From Lysobacterales bacterium (lineage in GTDB: Bacteria; Pseudomonadota; Gammaproteobacteria; Xanthomonadales; SZUA-36), in the NCBI GenBank assembly GCA_030637665.1, contig DAOWGA010000103.1:1-12107 (forward strand): a stretch of 12,107 nucleotides of DNA. Reading direction: 5' to 3'. The translations under genes and the position numbers were made by a program. Shown one piece after another: positions 1 to 6,647 of this stretch (positions within the stretch are counted from its first letter, which is position 1; the number at the start of each line of letters is the position of its first letter). A model generated the notes under the pieces. The model was not told the DNA's origin, ran no database searches, and was given only the letters and a program-made list of their open reading frames with translations.

Positions 1-100
1 CGGTAATATCGGGAAGTTCCTTTTTTTTGGCATGAACGGTTGCAGCCGCAAGGCTGAAAAGGGCGCAAAGAATCAACAAAAGGACATTTCTTGAAGTCAT
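1..100 (-). CDS. Exported protein of unknown function, N-terminal fragment
   Basis: The reading frame starts at an ATG at 100 and runs off the left edge, leaving about 33 residues. It begins MTSRNVLLLILCALFSLAAA and continues with a likely signal-peptidase I site near VHA|KKK, so the product is probably periplasmic or secreted. A ribosome binding site (AGGAAA) lies 8 to 9 bases upstream of the ATG. The mature N-terminus is basic (KKKELPDIT). Too little is present to assign a family; the KxLPDIT start is faintly like secreted DUF3313-type proteins, but that is a guess. The gene diverges from the metallophosphoesterase at 300. Confidence 0.6.
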   Translation of the reverse strand, partial: MTSRNVLLLILCALFSLAAATVHAKKKELPDIT

Positions 101-151
101 CGAAATATTTCCTGGTTTGGGAGAATAAGCCTTACAAAGGCGACCTTTTAG

Positions 152-157
152 TTTATA
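152..157 (-). promoter_or_regulatory. Candidate -10 box for the left-edge exported protein
   Basis: On the minus strand the hexamer reads TATAAA, about 52 bases before the ATG at 100. No good -35 hexamer lies at the expected distance, so this is a weak call. The same 101-299 gap holds an 8-base palindrome GTGATCAC at 196-203, which could be part of a regulator site shared by the two divergent genes, and a 10-base palindrome GAAATATTTC at 102-111 overlapping the ribosome binding site. Confidence 0.3.
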
Positions 158-235
158 CAAGGCAATATAAGCCGTCTACCGCAAACCGCATTCATGTGAT
201 CACCGGCGTCTCAGGCGGCCGGATTGCAAAGTGAA

Positions 236-264
236 TCGATTATGCGGTTCAAACCGGTTATGAT
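236..264 (+). promoter_or_regulatory. Candidate promoter for the secreted metallophosphoesterase
   Basis: TATGAT at 259-264 is a good -10 match. Seventeen bases upstream, TCGATT at 236-241 is a poor -35 (three of six consensus bases). A start around 271 would give a leader of roughly 29 bases before the ATG at 300. This was read by eye only. Confidence 0.35.
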
Positions 265-299
265 TTTGTACATCGCTTCATTGATATTTGGAATTGCCC

Positions 300-1556
300 A
301 TGAAACACACTTTTCTGATTTTGCTTCTTTTTTCCAGTGTGGTATTGGCTGACGCACGGGAAGTCGATGATTTTCACTGGCAAGGCGTTGATCGGATTAT
401 TGCCATTGGGGACCTGCATGGTGATTATGCAAACTACATTGCAGCGCTGCGCGCCGCCGGCCTGGTCGACAAGAAGGGCAAATGGTCGGGCGGCAAAACC
501 CACCTGGTACAGACCGGGGATATCCCGGATCGCGGCCCTGATACGCTGAAAATCATTGATCACATCAGTCAGTTGAAAAAACAGGCCAAACGCAAGGGTG
601 GCCGGGTCCATAGCCTGATCGGCAATCACGAAGCGATGAACATGTATGGTGATCTTCGATACACCCATCCGGGGGAGTACGAGGCTTTTGTCGACCGTGG
701 CTCAAAGAACCTGCGCAACCGCTACTTCGAGATGACCATGCAGAATCTTGCAGCCCAGGATCCCGAGGGCTTCGCTGCCCTGCCTGAGAATTACCGCGAG
801 GAGTGGAATCAGAAGTTCCCGCTGGGCTGGGTTGAGCACCGCCAGGCCTGGGATCCAGCCTGGAACCCGGAGGGCAAATATGCAAACTGGGTTCTGGACC
901 AGAAAGTAGCCATCAAGATCAATGACACGATCTTCCTGCATGGCGGCATCAGCGGTTATTACTGCCAGAACAGCCTGGAGTCCATCACAAAAATGGCGCG
1001 ATCTACTCTGAATCATTGTGACCCGAGAAACCAGGGTATTGTGGATGATGAAAACGGTCCCTTGTGGTACCGCGGTCTGTCAGGTGTTGAACCCCAGGCG
1101 CCGCAAGAGACTGTTGACGCCATCCTGCAGCATCATGAGGCCAGGCATATCGTGGTCGGCCACACTCCGACAAGCGGTGTGATCTGGCCCCGTTACGATG
1201 CAGGAGTTGTAATGATTGATTCGGGTATTGCCGCAGCTTATGGCGGGCACATCGCTTACCTCGAAATTACCCCTGATGGCCTGTTCGCCGGGTATCCGAA
1301 TCGTAAACTGGCCCTGCCTTCCGACAGCGAAGGACTGGTTCCTTATCTGGAGCAGGTCATCGAAGCCGATCCGGATAACCCTTACCTGCAGGAGCGGTTG
1401 GAACGCCTGGTGCATCCGCCGGTCGCTGAAGCAAGCAGGGAAGCCGGCGTGGATGCGGCGTCTGGTGCAGGTAATGGGGAAACTGCGGATGCCACAGCAG
1501 CATCCCCGCAACCAGTAGTGCCTGAACCCATTCCTATTTGCGGCATTTCCCAATAA
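300..1556 (+). CDS. Secreted PPP-type metallophosphoesterase (Shewanella-like phosphatase type)
   Basis: This is a 418-residue calcineurin-like phosphoesterase predicted to hydrolyse phosphoesters, possibly phosphoprotein, outside the cytoplasm. The first 18 or so residues (MKHTFLILLLFSSVVLADA) form a signal peptide. The metal-binding motifs of the PPP superfamily appear in order: GDLHG (residues 37-41; D38, H40), GDIPDRG (73-79; D74, R78), GNHE (108-111; N109, H110), LHGG (213-216; H214) and VGHTP (286-290; H288). This order and spacing match bacterial Shewanella-like protein phosphatases. The last 45 residues are a low-complexity Ala/Pro/Glu tail after the catalytic domain. An in-frame TTG at 288 is possible, but the ATG at 300 starts the signal peptide cleanly, with a GGA 7 bases upstream. 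Its 3' end overlaps the convergent gene by 23 bases. Family is confident; substrate is unknown. Confidence 0.88.
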   Translation: MKHTFLILLLFSSVVLADAREVDDFHWQGVDRIIAIGDLHGDYANYIAALRAAGLVDKKGKWSGGKTHLVQTGDIPDRGPDTLKIIDHISQLKKQAKRKGGRVHSLIGNHEAMNMYGDLRYTHPGEYEAFVDRGSKNLRNRYFEMTMQNLAAQDPEGFAALPENYREEWNQKFPLGWVEHRQAWDPAWNPEGKYANWVLDQKVAIKINDTIFLHGGISGYYCQNSLESITKMARSTLNHCDPRNQGIVDDENGPLWYRGLSGVEPQAPQETVDAILQHHEARHIVVGHTPTSGVIWPRYDAGVVMIDSGIAAAYGGHIAYLEITPDGLFAGYPNRKLALPSDSEGLVPYLEQVIEADPDNPYLQERLERLVHPPVAEASREAGVDAASGAGNGETADATAASPQPVVPEPIPICGISQ

Positions 1557-2604
1557 TTTTTTTATCGAAGTCCTTATCGCTCTTCATAGTGACAAAGAAC
1601 TTATCCATGAATTTGAGTGCCTTTTTTAGTGAGCCCGAACTGAGCCGGGTTTCGTTATTGATCAGCGAGTAAATCGCCTGCTCATTGTCGAGGAATCGCT
1701 GCCTTGATTCCGGCAAGGTGTCGTTATGCCTGCAAAATCCTCGAAAGAGCCGTTGCGTCACGGTGCTCACCGGCAAATTGGCGGGCGGCGCAGCATAATG
1801 GGTATTGACCAGGCCCGAGGCGTCGAAATCGTAGGGGACGGGATAGATAGGACCATTTTCGGGATCCTGTCCGATGAGTTTGGCATTGTGGCAGCATTTA
1901 TCCAGTTCAGGTCCCCTCAGTGGTGTGAAGTCCAGATTCCCGATCATGTATTGAAACAGAGATAAATAGCTTGCCATCTGTGGATCGAGCTTTGTTGATC
2001 TGGTTTTTGCGAGCTCCAGCTTTTCCTGGCCGTTGCGTTTGGCCACATCGCTGTCATCCTCGATCAGGAAAGCGAATTTCGGGTCCTGTGCATCGCCGCT
2101 TTCACTATCCACGTAGGTGATAGTCAGAGGGCGCACTCTGAAACTGAAGTCGGTGATCAGGTTGTACATCTGGTAGGCCAGCATTTCCAGCACGTAATAC
2201 TGTACAAACTTGGTGCCCTTGTCACAATGAGTGACCATCTTAATGGACTTTTGTCCACGGAACGTCGTGCCTTTGGCGGTTTCCTTATTGAAGCGCAGCT
2301 TGATTGGCGGGTAGCGGCAGACAACTTGCCGGGTGATGCCCCTGCGCTCCACGGTCAAATCCAGAGTGTTGCTATTTCCCAGATCATCGGTGAATTCGAT
2401 TTTCGCCGGTTTGGCTTTCTGATCTTTTGCATGCCGCTCGATGTACTTCCAGGGGCCAGTCATGGTGACTGTGAGGGTTTCAGAGGTCGAAAAAAGTTTC
2501 GCCGGTTTGGGCGAATTTTCTTCATCTTCCGCACAGATGGCTGGTGTGGAAGGCAGGAGGAGGAGTGTGAAGAGGGTATACAATCCGGCGGATTTCAATG
2601 TCAT
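1534..2604 (-). CDS. Secreted protein of unknown function with a kinase-like residue layout
   Basis: The product is 356 residues and begins with a signal peptide (MTLKSAGLYTLFTLLLLPST, likely cut after AICA at residue 25). Six cysteines remain in the mature part (96, 127, 237, 238, 291, 354), fitting disulfides in the periplasm. I recognise the general pattern of an uncharacterised secreted family in proteobacteria: KSIKMVTHC (119-127), SFRVRPL followed by TITYVD, FLIEDD (179-184), YMIGNLDFT (219-227), CHNAKLI (238-244) and PVPYDFDASGLVN (255-267). The order Lys122, Glu140, Asp225, Asn240, then DFD at 259-261 resembles the ATP-lysine, helix-C Glu, catalytic Asp/Asn and metal-binding Asp of CotH/HipA-like kinases; that link is my inference. 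The ATG at 2604 has AAGGA 9 bases upstream. The gene is probably monocistronic and converges on the phosphatase. Confidence 0.8.
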   Translation of the reverse strand: MTLKSAGLYTLFTLLLLPSTPAICAEDEENSPKPAKLFSTSETLTVTMTGPWKYIERHAKDQKAKPAKIEFTDDLGNSNTLDLTVERRGITRQVVCRYPPIKLRFNKETAKGTTFRGQKSIKMVTHCDKGTKFVQYYVLEMLAYQMYNLITDFSFRVRPLTITYVDSESGDAQDPKFAFLIEDDSDVAKRNGQEKLELAKTRSTKLDPQMASYLSLFQYMIGNLDFTPLRGPELDKCCHNAKLIGQDPENGPIYPVPYDFDASGLVNTHYAAPPANLPVSTVTQRLFRGFCRHNDTLPESRQRFLDNEQAIYSLINNETRLSSGSLKKALKFMDKFFVTMKSDKDFDKKIIGKCRK

Positions 2605-2661
2605 GAGAAATATTCCTTTTTGAATCTGGAAAATTGGTTTTTATACTCTTGTTCAACACAG

Positions 2662-2667
2662 ATTATA
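2662..2667 (-). promoter_or_regulatory. Consensus -10 box for the 2604-1534 gene
   Basis: The minus strand reads TATAAT, a perfect -10 hexamer, 58 bases before the ATG at 2604 in an AT-rich stretch. The hexamer 17 bases upstream (CGTGCA) is a poor -35, so an activator may be needed. The rest of the 2605-2871 gap holds the region downstream of the pyruvate kinase gene. It includes a 5-base inverted repeat, GCCGG/CCGGC, just after that stop codon, but with no T-run, so I do not call a terminator. Confidence 0.45.
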
Positions 2668-2871
2668 GTAATTCTGCGAATTATTGCACGGCTTGTGGAA
2701 TTTAATGCTGGTTTCAGCGTGGAATTTCAGAGGCCAGCCAAGCTGCAACAGAACTTTGCAGATACCAAGGACACAGTGAGAGATGTATGGATAACAGCTG
2801 CCACGACAGGATCAGGGAAGCTTGTCCCGGCATCAGGAAGGTCTTTGATCCGGCCGGTATTTTCAATCCGG

Positions 2872-4776
2872 CTAAGCTGTTCCCGTGATCGCGTTGCGGG
2901 AAGTCTGGAATGCTGAAGCCAGGTGTAGTTTCCGCAGCATAGTGCGTTTCTTGCTGTGATGTCCCTGCATGCGCTGCAGGATGTCATCCAGGGTTCTCAC
3001 CGCCTCTATGATGTGGGGGCCTTTGTTCAGCATCACGCACTCGGCCGCCTGGCTCATGGCGGCATCGGTGATCTCCGCACGCGAGGCGTGGCCACGCTTG
3101 GTCAGGCCTTCCAGCACCTGGGTCGCCCAGATGACGGGCACGTGCGCTGACTCGCACACCCACAGTATTTCTTCCTGTACTTCGGCCAACCGTTCAAATC
3201 CGCACTCAACACCGAGGTCGCCACGCGCTATCATGACGCCGCAGGCGGGAAATTTCAGGGCTTCAAATAGCATGGCGGGCAGGTTGGCGAAACCCCTGTT
3301 GGTCTCGATTTTTAATACCACTCCAACGTTTTCGCAACCCAGTTCATGCAGTCGCTCGCGCAGAGCACGGACATCGTCGGGCCGGTTGGCAAATGAGAGG
3401 CCAATCATGTCGGCATGCCGGGCCGCGAACTCAAGGTCTTTCAGGTCTTTTACGCTGAGCGCAGGCAGTTCCAAATCGGTGTCGGGAAGGTTCACGCCCT
3501 TGTCCCGGGCGAGTTTCTCCACCGGGTTTCGCGTGTGGGTAATGCGAATTTGCAATTGCTCCGAACCAATTTTCTCAACGATTCCGGCAATGCGCCCGTC
3601 ATCGAAGCACACTTTCTCACCCGGGTGTGCATCGCGGTAAATTTCAGGAATGGGCAGCGAGACGACACCCGGGCTCAGTAATTCTCCATTATCGTCATGT
3701 ATTGCAGATTTGCCCGGTTCTTCGCTGCCTGACATGAACAGGACATCGCCGGTACGGAGACGGATTACACTGTCTATTGGGGGAAGCTTCCTGATGATTG
3801 TCTTCTGAGTGACGTCACTCCCATCGCCGCGCAGGTTTAGAATCGTGCCATTGGACACGTAAGTGGTTTTTTTGGACTCAGCCCAGCACCCGTCTGTGGT
3901 CACCTCCCTGATGCGCCAGCTTCTGCGCGAACCACGAGCATCCTTCATGCGTACCCGGTCACCCACCATGAGCTGTGCCAGCCAGGCCTGTTCCAGGGCG
4001 ATATTGGCATCGGCTGCATCCATCTCACGCCGTGGCAATTCCTCCGATGTCAACCAGATACGGGCCGGGCGCAAGACCTGGCCATGCGAATTCCTGAGCG
4101 GTCGGATTTTTAAAACGGCCGGCTCAGGTTCCATGGGACCCGTGCGTAACTTAGGGCCACCCAGGTCCATCAGAATACGGCAGGATCGCCCCGTCACACG
4201 TTCCGCATCGCGCAGGTGTTCGATCGTACGGGACCAGGTGGGCGGAGTGTCATGCGCACAGTTGATGCGCAGGCAGTCCATCCCACCTTTGACCAACTGG
4301 TGCACCATCAGGTAATCATCAGCGGCCTCCGAGGACATGGTTACCATGATATGCGCCCTTCGTTTCACCGGGTGGTGACCCAGCAAGCTGATGGCATTCT
4401 GCTCGAGACGGTCCGTACGCGCATCCAGGGCCTTGTATAAATCCGGTGGACTCATAGCGCTTCGTTCCTGCCCGCTCAGCAGGTACAGGTTGTGCAGGAC
4501 GGCATTGACGGTAGCCAGCACATGAGCTTCCGCCCGCCCAAGCGAAGACAGACCCAGGCTGGCCAGTTGGTCCTGCAGCGGCCGCAGATCCCGGCCCCGC
4601 AGCGCCAGGTAGTGCAACAGGTTTTCCGCACTTGCATGGCGATCAGGTGGTAACTCCTGCAACGCAGCTCGACCGGATTCCGCCTGTTGCTCAATCGCCC
4701 GGCGTAAGGATTCCATTTGCCTGATCAGGTCTTCACAGGCATTTGTCGGCGGCGGTCGGTGTGCGCTAAGGCTCAT
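2872..4776 (-). CDS. pyk: Pyruvate kinase, atypical long form without the C-terminal domain
   Basis: This 634-residue protein should make pyruvate and ATP from phosphoenolpyruvate and ADP in glycolysis. A helical extension of about 138 residues precedes the barrel. Barrel motifs follow: RINCAH (170-175, equal to RxNFSH), DLGGPKLRTG (204-213), LKIET (488-492, catalytic Lys489), ARGDLGVE (517-524) and ATQVLEGL (551-558) with SRAE (565-568). The B domain between the two barrel halves spans about 215-430, roughly double the usual size. The chain ends near residue 634, soon after the barrel, so the allosteric C-terminal domain is missing. The usual MLSGETA is MLNKGPH here. Lys209 stands where potassium-dependent enzymes have Glu, suggesting potassium independence. 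I chose ATG 4776, with GGGAG 9 bases upstream, over an in-frame TTG at 4794. Activity as a true pyruvate kinase is likely but not certain. Confidence 0.87.
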   Translation of the reverse strand: MSLSAHRPPPTNACEDLIRQMESLRRAIEQQAESGRAALQELPPDRHASAENLLHYLALRGRDLRPLQDQLASLGLSSLGRAEAHVLATVNAVLHNLYLLSGQERSAMSPPDLYKALDARTDRLEQNAISLLGHHPVKRRAHIMVTMSSEAADDYLMVHQLVKGGMDCLRINCAHDTPPTWSRTIEHLRDAERVTGRSCRILMDLGGPKLRTGPMEPEPAVLKIRPLRNSHGQVLRPARIWLTSEELPRREMDAADANIALEQAWLAQLMVGDRVRMKDARGSRRSWRIREVTTDGCWAESKKTTYVSNGTILNLRGDGSDVTQKTIIRKLPPIDSVIRLRTGDVLFMSGSEEPGKSAIHDDNGELLSPGVVSLPIPEIYRDAHPGEKVCFDDGRIAGIVEKIGSEQLQIRITHTRNPVEKLARDKGVNLPDTDLELPALSVKDLKDLEFAARHADMIGLSFANRPDDVRALRERLHELGCENVGVVLKIETNRGFANLPAMLFEALKFPACGVMIARGDLGVECGFERLAEVQEEILWVCESAHVPVIWATQVLEGLTKRGHASRAEITDAAMSQAAECVMLNKGPHIIEAVRTLDDILQRMQGHHSKKRTMLRKLHLASAFQTSRNAITGTA

Positions 4777-4820
4777 AATTACAAACTCCCACAATCACAC
4801 TAAACCGCAAACCGTTGCTG

Positions 4821-4842
4821 CGACATGATCCAACTCATGTCG
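4821..4842. promoter_or_regulatory. Perfect inverted repeat in the pyk/ABM divergent promoter region, candidate operator
   Basis: The arms CGACATGA (4821-4828) and TCATGTCG (4835-4842) are exact reverse complements separated by six bases (TCCAAC). The 22-base dyad is the right size for a dimeric repressor. It sits 45 bases upstream of the pyk start and, two bases away, next to TTGACG (4844-4849 read on the minus strand), a possible -35 for pyk. A weaker dyad, TTGCG/CGCAA, lies at 4887-4901 nearer the ABM-like gene. No T-run follows, and this is not the end of a gene, so a terminator is unlikely. Confidence 0.5.
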
Positions 4843-4997
4843 GCGTCAAAATCGATGGTTTATTTACCGGTGGGAGCAGAACTACATTGCGGTCAGCGCA
4901 AGCCGTTAAGCAGCTTTTGGATTCTGCGACTAAACTTACAACAACAAGCTTTGTATTCGGATCTTGTCAAAATGCCTGACAGACAGAGGAGAGTGTC

Positions 4998-5360
4998 ATG
5001 AGCTACCAGGATACCTGCTGCACTCTGGTACCGTATTTTAAAGTGCACCAGGGCCAATTGGCGGCCTTCAGAGAAGGCTGTAATAAATTTGTAGAAAAAA
5101 CCCGAACCGAGCCCAAATGCATGTTTTACGGATTCAGCTTCGATGGGGACGAAGCGCACTGTAGAGAAGGTTACGAGGATGCGGATGCCCTCCTGCACCA
5201 CCTGGACAATGTCGGGGCACTGTTTGATGAAGCGTTGAAGATTGCAGACCTCACCCGGCTCGAAGTCCACGCCCCCGAATCGGAGTTGGACAAACTCAGG
5301 GAACCGCTGGCCGGGTTGAATCCGCAGTTTTTTACTCTGGAAACAGGGTTCCGGCGTTAA
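4998..5360 (+). CDS. Small ABM-like (dimeric alpha/beta-barrel) protein, cysteine-rich
   Basis: This is a 120-residue cytoplasmic protein with no signal peptide. Its pattern fits the antibiotic-biosynthesis-monooxygenase/quinol-monooxygenase fold: a first strand (CCTLVPYFKVH, 7-17), a helix, then EPKCMFYGFSF (38-48), a second strand pair ending HCREGYED (54-61), a helix with LLHHLDNVGALFDEAL, and a last strand LTRLEVHAP. Such proteins dimerise and may bind quinones, haem or small aromatic ligands, but here the function is unknown. Five cysteines (7, 8, 28, 41, 55) in the first half are notable for a cytoplasmic protein of this size. A strong ribosome binding site (GAGGAGAG) precedes the ATG at 4998. 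It diverges from pyk and ends 11 bases from the end of nadC, which converges on it. Confidence 0.72.
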   Translation: MSYQDTCCTLVPYFKVHQGQLAAFREGCNKFVEKTRTEPKCMFYGFSFDGDEAHCREGYEDADALLHHLDNVGALFDEALKIADLTRLEVHAPESELDKLREPLAGLNPQFFTLETGFRR

Positions 5361-5371
5361 GTTAGCGGCAA

Positions 5372-6217
5372 TCAGATAAAACGCATGGAAAAATCAGTGG
5401 CTCGAACACTCTTCGTGATATCGCCAGTGGAAATGAAGTCCACACCGGACTCGGCTACAGCGCGGACAGTGTCCAGATTGATGCCACCGGATGCTTCCAG
5501 TTGGATTTTTCCTTTGTAATGCCGCACGGCTTCACGCAGTGTGTCGAGCGCGAAATTGTCCAACAGCGCTCTTTGGGCGCCAGCAGTGACAGCCTCCGCC
5601 AGTTGGCCCATATTTTCCACTTCAACTTCGAGTAATAGTTCCGGGTAATCCCGTCTGCCCCGGCTGACCGCTGTGCCGATGGATCCCGCAGCCGAAATAT
5701 GGTTCTCCTTGATCAGGATGGCGTCGAACAGGCCGATCCGGTGATTGCTGGCCCCGCCGCAGCGCACGGCGTACTTTTGTGCCAGGCGCAGACCGGGCAG
5801 CGTCTTGCGTGTGTCCAGGATGATCGCGCCGGTGCCTTCAACGGTATCTACAAACTGTCTGGCACAGCTTGCCGTGCCGGATAAGGTTTGCAGGAAATTG
5901 AGGGCGGTTCGTTCGCCGCTGAGAATGGAGCGGGCCTGGCCCCGAAGACGGCAAATTTCCATGTCGGGTCTGATCACATCGCCGTCGCTGGCTTGCCAGC
6001 TGATGTCTATTTTCGAATTCAACTGCCTGAATGTTTCATCAAACCACGGTTGGCCCGCAAGGACGGCATTTTCGCGGCTGATGACCCGGGCTTCCAGTTG
6101 TATTTCTTCAGGGATCAGGCTGGCGGTACGATCGCCATCCGCCATATCTTCCGCCAGGGCCCTGGCAACGTCGGACGATACTGATTCCGGAGCTGTCGCT
6201 GCGCCGCCAGGTCCCAT
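5372..6217 (-). CDS. nadC: Nicotinate-nucleotide pyrophosphorylase (quinolinate phosphoribosyltransferase)
   Basis: NadC converts quinolinate and PRPP to nicotinate mononucleotide, CO2 and pyrophosphate, the entry of de novo NAD synthesis. The 281-residue product carries the family motifs in order: GERTALNFLQTLSG (101-114), DTRKTLPGLR (135-144), NHR (158-160), IKENH (169-173), EVEVEN (197-202), LLDNF (218-222), EASGGI (241-246) and STGD (263-266). Arg, Lys and His residues for both phosphates are all present, so it should be active. I chose the ATG at 6217 because it follows the upstream stop as TGAGATG, suggesting coupled translation, and because the protein then aligns with the usual N-terminus. 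An ATG at 6253 with GGAGG three bases before it would add 12 residues and overlap the upstream gene. It forms a unit with the Trm112-like gene. Confidence 0.95.
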   Translation of the reverse strand: MGPGGAATAPESVSSDVARALAEDMADGDRTASLIPEEIQLEARVISRENAVLAGQPWFDETFRQLNSKIDISWQASDGDVIRPDMEICRLRGQARSILSGERTALNFLQTLSGTASCARQFVDTVEGTGAIILDTRKTLPGLRLAQKYAVRCGGASNHRIGLFDAILIKENHISAAGSIGTAVSRGRRDYPELLLEVEVENMGQLAEAVTAGAQRALLDNFALDTLREAVRHYKGKIQLEASGGINLDTVRAVAESGVDFISTGDITKSVRATDFSMRFI

Positions 6218-6218
6218 C

Positions 6219-6485
6219 TCAGAAATCTGCCAGTTGCGTAGTGCCGATTCCATGTTCCTCCAGCAGTATGGGAATGTCATCGACAATGGGATAGATTACT
6301 TTGGAATCTTCGGTGATCAGGGCTTCCTTCAGCGCATTCTTTACCGTTTCTCCATGGATATACTGAACTTCACCGGCACCGATCGCACGGTTCAGTTTGC
6401 CCAGCTTCGAAGCAGGCAGTCGTATCAGAGGCGTCTTGCTGACAGGGCAGCAAAGGATTTCAAGCAACTTTCCATCAATGGACAT
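6219..6485 (-). CDS. Trm112-family small protein
   Basis: This 88-residue protein starts MSIDGKLLEILCCPVSKTPL, the typical Trm112/YcaR beginning (LLxxLxCPxxxxxL), and ends with VIYPIVDDIPILLEEHGI (63-80), the typical closing strand. A middle insertion (about 25-62) makes it longer than E. coli YcaR. The eukaryotic and archaeal relatives are zinc-binding activators of methyltransferases; the bacterial role is not settled. Here the zinc site seems lost: only C12 and C13 remain, the CPxC motif reads CPVS, and no downstream Cys is present. The start is uncertain because no good ribosome binding site is visible; an ATG at 6497 would add MPKI. The longer frame up to 6605 does not look like this family. 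It lies immediately upstream of nadC. Confidence 0.85.
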   Translation of the reverse strand: MSIDGKLLEILCCPVSKTPLIRLPASKLGKLNRAIGAGEVQYIHGETVKNALKEALITEDSKVIYPIVDDIPILLEEHGIGTTQLADF

Positions 6486-6517
6486 GATTTTCGGCATCCA
6501 GTTGTTGCGGGGCTTAC

Positions 6518-6523
6518 ATTGTA
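6518..6523 (-). promoter_or_regulatory. Candidate -10 box for the Trm112-nadC unit
   Basis: The minus strand reads TACAAT 32 bases upstream of the chosen ATG at 6485. No recognisable -35 hexamer lies 16-18 bases upstream. This is a weak call based on position and one hexamer. Confidence 0.25.
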
Positions 6524-6600
6524 CTGAAAGCCGGCGGTGGCTCCCATTTGAATTAGCAAATTTATGTCCTGACTGAAGTGTGTGAAAGTGCCGGGGCTGG

Positions 6601-6606
6601 TACAAT
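6601..6606 (+). promoter_or_regulatory. Candidate -10 box for purE-purK
   Basis: TACAAT lies 41 bases upstream of the purE GTG, giving a leader of about 35 bases. No clear -35 is seen, and no PurR-type ACGCAAACGTTTGCGT box is visible in 6486-6647, so regulation differs from E. coli or is not readable here. Confidence 0.3.
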
Positions 6607-6647
6607 ATTCCGCTTCGATTTTAATCTTAAAGCAAGGGGCATTGATC

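Noticed and set aside
2850..2871. Possible terminator after pyk (GCCGG/CCGGC repeat)
   Set aside because: The stem is five base pairs with a ten-base loop and no T-run follows on the minus strand.
2227..2916. Open frame of 229 residues on the plus strand
   Set aside because: It lies antisense to the exported protein gene and runs on into the intergenic gap and pyk end; it has no recognisable motif and no good ribosome binding site.
2969..3640. Open frame of 223 residues on the plus strand
   Set aside because: It is antisense to the pyruvate kinase barrel and rich in Ser and Arg, as expected for a shadow frame.
5745..6527. Open frame of 260 residues on the plus strand
   Set aside because: It is antisense to nadC and the Trm112-like gene, both clearly identified, and its translation is Arg/Ser-rich and motif-free.
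6486..6605. Upstream extension of the Trm112-like frame to 6605
   Set aside because: The extra 40 residues do not resemble the family, and they cover the candidate -10 boxes of the divergent promoter region.
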